A stretch of 9,453 nt of DNA from an uncultured Clostridium sp. (GTDB lineage: Bacteria; Bacillota; Clostridia; Clostridiales; Clostridiaceae). The notes under the pieces are model-generated. The model had not been told where the DNA came from, searched no databases, and was given only the letters and a program-made list of their open reading frames with translations. The stretch's first letter is position 1, and each line of letters begins with the position of its first letter. The stretch lies in NCBI RefSeq assembly GCF_934754915.1, contig NZ_CAKVKB010000125.1, positions 1 to 9,453 of the forward strand, read 5' to 3'. Below are positions 1 to 4,722 of this stretch, in pieces. The position numbers and the translations under genes are program-made.

Positions 1-27
1 TTCTTCTCCTTTTTCACAATTTTTTAT

Positions 28-57
28 ATTATATCATGACCGAATAATTACTGTCTA
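28..57 (-). promoter_or_regulatory. Host promoter for a gene beyond the left edge
   Basis: On the minus strand, TAGACA (52-57) and TATAAT (28-33) are separated by 18 bp, a good sigma-A match. A ribosome binding site AAAGGAG sits at the extreme left edge (about 6-12 on the plus numbering), so the start codon of a minus-strand host gene should lie just outside the window. This belongs to the chromosome flanking the element, not to the element itself. Confidence 0.55.
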
Positions 58-178
58 ATTAATTATAACCAATCCAAATAGTACAGGTGAATTATTATCC
101 ACTATTTTTGATTTTTAGTGTATAAATATTCTCTCTAAATCTAGGCTTCATGTGACCTTCCAAGAATTTCTTTAGAAT

Positions 179-200
179 AATTGTCTGACAATTGTCGGAC
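179..200. promoter_or_regulatory. Tandem 11-bp repeat containing GntR/FadR-like operator
   Basis: Two tandem 11-bp copies of AATTGTCnGAC (179-189 and 190-200) differ at one base. The segment 180-192 is a perfect palindrome, ATTGTC-T-GACAAT, of the TTGT-N3-ACAA type bound by FadR-subfamily GntR repressors. It lies in host DNA next to the tRNA terminator and about 125 bp upstream of the left-edge host promoter. The palindrome is seen directly; assignment to a GntR regulator is inference. Confidence 0.3.
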
Positions 201-243
201 TTTTAAAAAGTAAAGTGGCTCAAACCTAGTGTTTAAGCCACTT
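200..243 (-). terminator. Native tRNA-Arg terminator displaced by the element
   Basis: On the minus strand a 13-bp stem (231-243 pairing with 213-225, one G-U wobble, 5-nt loop) is followed by TACTTTTT. Before insertion it would have stood directly after the tRNA 3' end. It now lies at the far left junction and probably also ends minus-strand transcription leaving the capsid gene, because no other terminator is seen between 274 and 422. Confidence 0.75.
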
Positions 244-244
244 C

Positions 245-310
245 TTAATGAAAACTGGTACTCCCAGCGGGAAAAAATTTATTAATATAATAACATTTAT
301 TAAGTTTCAT
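245..310 (-). CDS. Possible 21-aa peptide reading through the attachment core
   Basis: ATG at 308-310 is preceded by a near-ideal ribosome binding site, AGGAGG (317-322), at 6-nt spacing. The frame encodes 21 residues starting MKLNKCYY, crosses the attachment core and stops in host DNA at 245-247. In the excised circle the same frame would cross the core and stop just after it (TTA TAA), giving a 20-residue product with a different last part. A TATAAT at 330-335 could be a -10 box, but no good -35 accompanies it. It may be a real small peptide, or the start of a gene that once followed the capsid gene and was cut at the element end. I do not recognise a function. Confidence 0.35.
   Translation of the reverse strand: MKLNKCYYINKFFPAGSTSFH
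252..273. other. Left attachment site (22-bp core)
   Basis: Identical over 22 bp to 9380-9401, beginning AAACTGG and ending GCGGGAA. It matches the 3' part of the tRNA-Arg gene (3' strand of the T stem, acceptor 3' strand, CCA and four bases beyond), but the rest of the tRNA is missing here. This is therefore the duplicated copy left by integration. Confidence 0.93.
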
Positions 311-399
311 AATATACCTCCTAAAGCTGATTATATCTTGCTTTTCAAAGTTTTAATTATTCTGCAATTTTGATTTATTTTTAAATTTTTAAAATGAAA

Positions 400-420
400 T
401 AGTACAACGTTAGTACAATT
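400..420. promoter_or_regulatory. Left putative integrase arm-binding sites (two copies)
   Basis: TAGTACAAC (400-408) and TAGTACAATT (411-420) are direct repeats 11 bp apart. The same motif is repeated near the other end at 9270-9329 and follows the integrase gene there. Position near both ends and matching orientation suggest arm-type sites for the integrase N-terminal domain. Motif copies are seen; binding is inference. Confidence 0.5.
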
Positions 421-422
421 TT

Positions 423-2072
423 TTATCCATTTATTTTTATTTGAGTAATTCCCTTTTGATTTAATACTCCTAAATCTGCATTTATATAAATTCTAATGCT
501 CTTCTTTAATCTTCTAAAATCATCAGAGTTAATTCCAACCTCTATAGTTATATCTTTTTGTAATCCTAATATTAACGAATTTGTATCTATTACATATGAT
601 TCATTATCTTTTACATTGTTGCTTTCTGAAATTATATAATTATTTAATACTGATGGTTTTGTTATATAGTCACCATTAGAATTTTTTAATAATGCTAATT
701 CTGTTCCAGTATTTGTTGAATATGTTATATGAGTTGGTGTGATGTTAGCTTTTTTACTTAATTGGATTCCTTTTATTAAAGCATCATAGTCTATTTTTTC
801 AACTTCCAATTTATTAATATCACTATATAAACTTATACCTTTTATTTGTTCATTTTCACCAGCACCATATAATAACGCCTTATCAAGCTGGCTTGTTATC
901 GCTTTTGCTATACTTGACATTAATATTTCGCTTATATTAGAAGTTTGTAATAATTGCTCTGTTATTGGAATAATTCCAGCTAGTACTTTTCCTCTTAATT
1001 CTACTGGTTTGAAAGCTACATCGGTCAATGGAATTAAATCACCTTCGGCAACAAATCCAGCTTCAATGTCTTTTGTTTGTGTTGCTATTGTCATATTTCC
1101 GTGTTCCATCATTACAGTGGGTATTTGTCCCATTATTGCACTTGTATTCCTAGCATAATCATAAATCATATCGCTTAATTGTGTAGGGATAATTGTTGTA
1201 TTATTTCCAGTATTCATATCTCTAACATACTTATTTTCATTGTCAGCACCCTTCCAACCATAGCCACATAGACCTTTTACTAATTTACCTAAATCATAAT
1301 TAATGTTATCTTTATAACTTCTTTTTTGTATTTTTTCATTAGGTTTAATTGCATCTTTTATACTTCTAAACTCCTGTGCTGCATCAGAATTAATTTCTGT
1401 TTTTTTAGTAATTTCATCTATTTCACTATCTATTTTTTTAATCTCTTCATTAATAGTTCTTAATTCTTCTGATTGTCCTTCAATTTTTTCGATTTTTTCA
1501 AGTAAATCATTCTTTTTTTCTTTCAATGCTTTTGCTTTATTCATAGTTCTTAATTCCTCCGTTTCATAATCTTCTATACTTCTTAATTCCAGCCTAATAT
1601 TTTCATTATCAAGTCCTCTAATCTCCACGCTACAACCACTATAAGCGGGTATTTTTCTATTTGATAATATACTTACCTCTATTAAATCTAAGTCTTGTAT
1701 TTCTCTTGTATCTAATGCTTCCCCTTTGCATCTTGATTCAATAGGATTTTTAAACCCAAAACTACAACCATTTAATTTATTTTCTTTTGCGAGTTTAACT
1801 GTTTCTTCATCTGTTATTGTTGCTTTATAGTGTAAGCCAATATTATCTTCTCTTAATTCGAGATTGTTTCCATTTTCGCCAATTTGTCGGCTAAAATCAT
1901 GGTCCAATAATAATAATATATTATTATTTCTCTTTAACGCTCTTTCAAATGCTCCCTGTTTGATGATTTCAATAAAATTGCCTTTATTATCTGATAATAC
2001 TTTTGACTTTCTTTCAGTCACATTAATATAACCTTCAAGTTGTACAGAATTATCAATTATTCTTATTTCCAT
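423..2072 (-). CDS. Prohead protease-major capsid protein fusion (HK97 type)
   Basis: This 549-aa protein joins two phage head functions. Residues 1-155 look like an HK97 prohead protease: candidate catalytic His58 (LLLDHDF), Ser104 (NGCSFGF) and an acidic residue in the DLIEVS segment (Glu132). Residues 170-230 are a lysine- and glutamate-rich coiled coil, matching the delta/scaffold domain of self-assembling capsids. Residues 260-549 resemble the HK97-fold major capsid protein, including the usual AGFVAEGD and LLYGAGENEQIKGI stretches. The ATG at 2072 is chosen because AAAGGAG stands 8 nt upstream; 24 further in-frame codons lack such a site. A second site, GGAGG, precedes internal Met177 where stand-alone capsid proteins normally begin. 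It is the last sizeable gene before the left attachment site. No portal or large terminase gene lies beside it, which is unusual. Confidence 0.88.
   Translation of the reverse strand: MEIRIIDNSVQLEGYINVTERKSKVLSDNKGNFIEIIKQGAFERALKRNNNILLLLDHDFSRQIGENGNNLELREDNIGLHYKATITDEETVKLAKENKLNGCSFGFKNPIESRCKGEALDTREIQDLDLIEVSILSNRKIPAYSGCSVEIRGLDNENIRLELRSIEDYETEELRTMNKAKALKEKKNDLLEKIEKIEGQSEELRTINEEIKKIDSEIDEITKKTEINSDAAQEFRSIKDAIKPNEKIQKRSYKDNINYDLGKLVKGLCGYGWKGADNENKYVRDMNTGNNTTIIPTQLSDMIYDYARNTSAIMGQIPTVMMEHGNMTIATQTKDIEAGFVAEGDLIPLTDVAFKPVELRGKVLAGIIPITEQLLQTSNISEILMSSIAKAITSQLDKALLYGAGENEQIKGISLYSDINKLEVEKIDYDALIKGIQLSKKANITPTHITYSTNTGTELALLKNSNGDYITKPSVLNNYIISESNNVKDNESYVIDTNSLILGLQKDITIEVGINSDDFRRLKKSIRIYINADLGVLNQKGITQIKING
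1542..1560 (-). promoter_or_regulatory. Internal ribosome binding site and start at capsid boundary
   Basis: Within the fusion gene, GGAGG (1556-1560) lies 11 nt before an in-frame ATG (1542-1544, Met177). The following residues, MNKAKALKEKKNDL, have the typical opening of free-standing HK97-type capsid proteins. This could give a separate capsid polypeptide lacking protease, or be a relic of the former gene junction. The 11-nt spacing is longer than ideal. Confidence 0.45.
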
Positions 2073-2120
2073 TTTTTCAACTCCTTTCAAACAATTTAAA
2101 ATTTTATTTTGGGAATATTT

Positions 2121-2144
2121 TGTGGATGCGGGAGGCCTCGTCAT
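2121..2144. other. GC-rich palindromic island in capsid leader
   Basis: Fifteen of 24 bases are G or C in otherwise very AT-rich DNA, and the stretch contains the palindrome GAGGCCTC. It sits in the 114-bp untranslated gap between the 55-aa ORF and the protease-capsid gene. It could be a packaging (cos-like) site beside the packaging genes, or a scar where large terminase and portal genes were lost. Neither can be decided from sequence alone. Confidence 0.3.
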
Positions 2145-2186
2145 ATGGATATGCTTTAAAAATTTTTTTAAATTATCCTAGGGGGT

Positions 2187-2354
2187 TTATTTATTCCAGC
2201 CAGCACCTCTTAATATTTCTTTTTGTGCTGAAAAAATTGATTTTCTATATTTTTTTATTTTTATATGCTCCATCTTTCCATTAACTTTTATACTTACTTC
2301 TTTTTCATAATAATACCCAACTGCTTTATTATATTTTTTCTCTTTTTTATTCAT
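2187..2354 (-). CDS. Hypothetical 55-aa basic protein
   Basis: An ATG at 2354 opens a 55-codon frame between the small terminase gene and the protease-capsid fusion. The product begins MNKKEKKYNKAVGYYY, is rich in lysine and tyrosine, has no membrane segment, and ends GAGWNK. The ribosome binding site is weak (only AAAG close to the start). The frame lies on the same strand as both neighbours, fills most of the space between them, and has codon use like theirs. I do not recognise the family. By position it occupies the place where the large terminase and portal would stand in a complete phage. Confidence 0.55.
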   Translation of the reverse strand: MNKKEKKYNKAVGYYYEKEVSIKVNGKMEHIKIKKYRKSIFSAQKEILRGAGWNK

Positions 2355-2420
2355 ACTTTCTATTTTTATCTTTTCTATCTTTATTTTATTTATTTATTCA
2401 TTATTTTTAAATTAAATTCT

Positions 2421-2837
2421 TTATTCTATTATCTTTGAATTAATTTCTTTTTGTTTTAATTCAAGTAACTTTTTATCAATAATATCTTTGTTTGGATTGT
2501 TGGAGTAATTGAGCCTGTCCCTATTATTCAGTAGGTATTTAATCATTTCAGCATTAGGTAATATATTCTCTTTGACTTCTACAATTTCAACATTGTCTTT
2601 GTTTTTTATCACTTTCTGACTTGTAATTGTATATCCTGTTGCTACTTTGAAAGCTGTTTTTATTAATTGTGCTATGTCTTTTTCATTTTCCTTAATTTTT
2701 GTCGCTAATTGAGTGTTATTTTGCTGATATCTCTCTAAAGTTCTGCGACAAATTTTCAATTTTTCGATAATTTCATCACGCGTAAAGCCTTTATTTGCAA
2801 GGTCTAAAGCCTTTTTTATTTTTTCCTCACGTTTCAA
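2421..2837 (-). CDS. terS: Terminase small subunit (phage DNA packaging)
   Basis: The small terminase subunit recognises the packaging site and brings DNA to the large-subunit motor. The 138-aa product has an N-terminal helix-turn-helix (about residues 10-37, with ICRRTLERYQQN as recognition region). The middle and C-terminal signature is typical of Gram-positive phage TerS proteins: KVATGYTITSQK (64-75) followed by LPNAEMIKYLLNNRDRLNY (93-111). TTG at 2835-2837 is preferred as start because AAGGTGG (2845-2851) lies 7 nt upstream. The ATG at 2894 has no ribosome binding site and would add 19 lysine-rich residues. A large-subunit gene normally follows directly; here a 55-aa ORF follows instead. 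Satellites of the PICI type commonly carry only the small subunit, to redirect a helper's packaging machine. Confidence 0.8.
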   Translation of the reverse strand: MKREEKIKKALDLANKGFTRDEIIEKLKICRRTLERYQQNNTQLATKIKENEKDIAQLIKTAFKVATGYTITSQKVIKNKDNVEIVEVKENILPNAEMIKYLLNNRDRLNYSNNPNKDIIDKKLLELKQKEINSKIIE

Positions 2838-2894
2838 CTCTACACCACCTTTTTTTAACTTTTTTGAACTTTTTAATATGATATTTCCCAACAT

Positions 2895-3122
2895 ATATAT
2901 TTTTATCTTTTAGTACTTTTTTTAATATCTTTGCCTTATAAGCCCTTAACCGTTATATTTTCTACGTTTGAAGCATATTCACCTTATAAGATTGAAGAAT
3001 ACATATCTTATAGTTGTGTATTCTTCATTTATTAACCTCAAAGGCTCTATTTATAAGACTTTAATATTATTTTTTATTGTTAAAACCGACTTTTTAACAT
3101 TTTAAGGTTTTAAGAATATTTT
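2895..3122. promoter_or_regulatory. Leader region upstream of small terminase gene
   Basis: These 228 bp hold no credible gene. TTATAAG occurs three times (2936-2942, 2984-2990, 3051-3057), the first two within identical CCTTATAAG 48 bp apart. An 11-bp perfect inverted repeat (2993-3003 with 3017-3027, 13-nt loop) and an 8-bp one (3080-3087 with 3106-3113) are also present. Neither hairpin has a T-run, so they are not obvious terminators. I find no convincing sigma-A promoter, so activator-dependent or read-through transcription of the packaging genes is possible. Confidence 0.4.
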
Positions 3123-3668
3123 TTATTCCCATAACTCTTTAACATTTTTATTGATTATTTCCTGTTCAAGTCCGATATATTTTCTAGTTTCTGTTATGCT
3201 ACTATGGTTAAAATATTCTCTTAATCCTTCTATGTCTTCATATTTTTGATAATATTTTCTTCCGAAAGTTTTTCTTAATGAATGAGTGCCTATATTCTTT
3301 AATTTAAATTTGTTAGCAACATTTTTTATTATTCTGTATGCTCTATCTCTCCCAATAGGTTTATTTAATCCATTTCTTGACTTAATCAAATACTGTTCTT
3401 TGTCCTTATCCTCACAATATACCTTTAATTCCTTTTTTAGCAATTTACTTAAAGCTATCTCTTTGCGTTTCCCAGTCTTTTTTTCTGTTAAGTATATAAT
3501 ATCTTTTTCATATACATCTTTTATTTTTAGATTTAATATATCACTTATTCTTAACCCCATAGTGATGCCGCACAAGAATAATATATAATCCCTATAGTTA
3601 TTGTTTTTTAGATATTGCTCTATTTCTTTTATTTTCATATCGTTTAATATAGGCTTTACTTTTTTCAT
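3123..3668 (-). CDS. Minimal tyrosine recombinase (catalytic domain only)
   Basis: This 181-aa protein consists almost entirely of the tyrosine-recombinase catalytic domain. Visible active-site residues are Arg40 (GLRISD), a beta-hairpin lysine at 63/64 (TEKKTGK), His129 and Arg132 (THSLRKTFG), His155 (FNHSS) and nucleophile Tyr164 (TRKYIG), so it should be catalytically competent. The core-binding and arm-binding domains found in the element's 388-aa integrase are lacking. AAGGTGA precedes the start. It follows the ribbon-helix-helix gene by 13 bp and precedes the packaging genes. From memory, similar short recombinases occur just before terminase genes in Firmicute prophages, with unsettled role. 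Multimer resolution, inversion or a DNA-binding regulatory role are possible; chromosomal integration is better assigned to the larger enzyme. Confidence 0.85.
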   Translation of the reverse strand: MKKVKPILNDMKIKEIEQYLKNNNYRDYILFLCGITMGLRISDILNLKIKDVYEKDIIYLTEKKTGKRKEIALSKLLKKELKVYCEDKDKEQYLIKSRNGLNKPIGRDRAYRIIKNVANKFKLKNIGTHSLRKTFGRKYYQKYEDIEGLREYFNHSSITETRKYIGLEQEIINKNVKELWE

Positions 3669-3681
3669 ATTTTCACCTTAA

Positions 3682-4044
3682 TTATTTATTTTCTTTTAAT
3701 TTGTATATCTTATATTTAATTTCCTCACATAATTTGAAAGCATTAGTTGATAATTCAACGGACTCTTTATATCCACATGAAAACATATCGCTTAATTTGT
3801 TTACTAAAGGTTCTAATTTTTCTAAATCTGAAATATCAAGCTTATCAATTTCAAATTTTAGATTAAATACATTTCTATCTATTTCTTCCTGTTCTTCAAG
3901 ATACTTTTCTAATGCATATCTTATTACAGTAGATAAATTTATTTCAGTTCCCCCCCTAGATTCTTCTTTAATTTTATTAATTCTTAGTTGTACTCTTTTA
4001 ATTAATTCGTCATCTATTCTTGCTGTAATTTGTTTTGTTGACAT
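3682..4044 (-). CDS. Ribbon-helix-helix DNA-binding protein
   Basis: The 120-aa product opens with a ribbon-helix-helix fold: a beta strand KQITARIDDELIKR (4-17) for major-groove contact, then helices ending in NLSTVIRYALEKYLEEQ (36-52). Residues 55-120 are helical and acidic with no family I recognise. GAAGGAGATGAT lies just before the ATG. It is first in the second operon, behind its own strong promoter (4069-4097) that carries short palindromes, so self-repression or control of the packaging operon is likely. A run of seven G residues encodes part of SRGG (29-32), between ribbon and second helix, and is a potential slippage site in this AT-rich DNA. A role as regulator is inferred from fold and position. 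Confidence 0.75.
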   Translation of the reverse strand: MSTKQITARIDDELIKRVQLRINKIKEESRGGTEINLSTVIRYALEKYLEEQEEIDRNVFNLKFEIDKLDISDLEKLEPLVNKLSDMFSCGYKESVELSTNAFKLCEEIKYKIYKLKENK

Positions 4045-4068
4045 TTTTATATCATCTCCTTCAATAAA

Positions 4069-4097
4069 ATATTACACCGTAATTCATTGTAAGTCAA
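4069..4097 (-). promoter_or_regulatory. Promoter of second (packaging/capsid) operon
   Basis: Minus-strand TTGACT (4092-4097) and TAATAT (4069-4074) are spaced 17 bp, a near-consensus sigma-A promoter ahead of the ribbon-helix-helix gene. Confidence 0.7.
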
Positions 4098-4119
4098 TGA
4101 CATGTATAGATTTTTATAC
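4071..4119. promoter_or_regulatory. Three short palindromes on second-operon promoter
   Basis: ATTAC-N3-GTAAT (4071-4083) overlaps the -10 box, CATTG-N5-CAATG (4085-4099) overlaps the -35 box, and GTATA-N6-TATAC (4104-4119) lies just upstream. Each has perfect 5-bp arms. Candidate binding proteins are the ribbon-helix-helix protein, the repressor or the Cro-like protein. The arms do not match the TTAAC operators at 7605-7695, so a different protein is likely. Confidence 0.4.
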
Positions 4120-4145
4120 TAGATTACTCTCTGCTTTTGGAGAAC

Positions 4146-4178
4146 AAAAAAACTGACGCGGTATTATACCGAATCAGT
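4146..4178 (-). terminator. Intrinsic terminator of the early operon
   Basis: Minus-strand ACTGA (4174-4178) pairs with TCAGT (4152-4156) around an inner CGGTA/TACCG stem with a three-base loop, followed by seven T residues (4146-4152). It starts 9 bp after the metallopeptidase stop codon and separates the early operon from the second operon. Confidence 0.85.
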
Positions 4179-4186
4179 CTCAAATA

Positions 4187-4498
4187 TTAATTCATACCCC
4201 TCTCTTCTAAATCCATTGATAATAAATCTAATATCATATGGGCTGCCCTATCTGCCTGTTCTTCATATTCTACATGTTTAGGGCTATTTATTGTGTTTCC
4301 TTTATCTTTATGTAAATAACCATGTGCTATCTCATGAGCCAATGTATAGGCTACTCTATCTTTGCTTACATTTTCATTATTGTTAACAAAAATACATTTA
4401 TTTAATAAGTACCCACATTCTTTATCTACATTCAAATCCATAATACGGACGTCAAATCCCTTTGCTTCTGCAAATCTCTTCAATTTTTCTAGTTCCAT
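4187..4498 (-). CDS. ImmA/IrrE-family metallopeptidase (short form)
   Basis: The 103-aa product carries a zinc-protease motif HEIAH (55-59) within YTLAHEIAHGYLH and a downstream EYEEQADRAAHMIL segment (77-90), whose glutamate can supply the third zinc ligand. This is the arrangement of the ImmA/IrrE family. In ICEBs1 of Bacillus subtilis, ImmA cleaves the ImmR repressor to start induction, and the element's own repressor has the size and build of ImmR. Here, however, the gene ends the early operon, more than 3 kb from the repressor, and so is itself under repression. The product is also shorter than ImmA. GGGGGG lies about 8 nt before the ATG, directly after the stop codon of the 40-aa ORF, so the two are probably coupled. 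The substrate is inferred. Confidence 0.8.
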   Translation of the reverse strand: MELEKLKRFAEAKGFDVRIMDLNVDKECGYLLNKCIFVNNNENVSKDRVAYTLAHEIAHGYLHKDKGNTINSPKHVEYEEQADRAAHMILDLLSMDLEERGMN

Positions 4499-4511
4499 TT
4501 GTATAACCCCC

Positions 4512-4634
4512 CTATCTATATATCATTTTATATAATTCAATGCTTTTACTAATCTGCATCAAAGTTAAATTTTGAACCTTTATTCCTTCTTCAATTAGTT
4601 CATTAATTAATTTTTGAAATATTTTAATTTCCAT
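4512..4634 (-). CDS. Hypothetical 40-aa protein
   Basis: An ATG at 4634 opens a 40-codon frame beginning MEIKIFQKLINELIEEGI and ending YKMIYR. It is predicted to be mostly helical and has no membrane segment. GGGAG occurs upstream, but about 12 nt from the start, which is long. The frame fills the gap between the helicase-side hairpin and the metallopeptidase, and its stop codon abuts the next gene's ribosome binding site. I do not recognise it. Confidence 0.5.
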   Translation of the reverse strand: MEIKIFQKLINELIEEGIKVQNLTLMQISKSIELYKMIYR

Positions 4635-4658
4635 AAAACAAACATTCTCCCTTTACTG

Positions 4659-4718
4659 GAGCATATCCAATGTGATACAATCAAATTGCGTTTTTGGGTG
4701 TATCTTTTGGATATGCTC
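4659..4718. repeat. Large two-part hairpin after helicase gene
   Basis: GAGCATATCCAA (4659-4670) and its exact complement (4707-4718) form a perfect 12-bp stem. Inside, GATACA (4674-4679) and TGTATC (4699-4704) form a second 6-bp stem. The T-run (4719-4730) lies on the plus-strand side only, where no gene needs ending. In the minus-strand transcript the hairpin has no U-run and sits 5 nt after the helicase stop codon, before the 40-aa ORF. It may protect or process the mRNA, or be a protein or replication site. Confidence 0.6.
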
Positions 4719-4722
4719 TTTT

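Noticed and set aside
95..151. 18-codon minus-strand frame MKPRFRENIYTLKIKNSG in host flank
   Set aside because: GGAAGG stands before the ATG, but the frame is very short, lies within an intergenic leader, and has no other support.
2073..2144. 24-residue N-terminal extension of the protease-capsid protein (MTRPPAST...)
   Set aside because: AAAGGAG directly precedes the ATG at 2072, the protease fold begins there, and the extension has no ribosome binding site and covers an odd GC-rich island.
2838..2894. ATG start of the small terminase at 2894
   Set aside because: No ribosome binding site precedes it, while TTG at 2837 has AAGGTGG at 7-nt spacing and gives a protein of normal length.
3080..3113. 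8-bp inverted repeat after the recombinase stop codon as a terminator
   Set aside because: The stem is pure AT plus two GC pairs, the loop is 18 nt and no T-run follows on the minus strand.
3286..3588. Plus-strand 100-codon frame
   Set aside because: It is antisense to the tyrosine recombinase gene, has no ribosome binding site, and its phenylalanine/leucine-rich product is what reversed AT-rich coding DNA gives.
3701..4156. Plus-strand 151-codon frame
   Set aside because: It is antisense to the ribbon-helix-helix gene and runs through that gene's promoter and the early terminator; serine/leucine-rich translation without domain signature.
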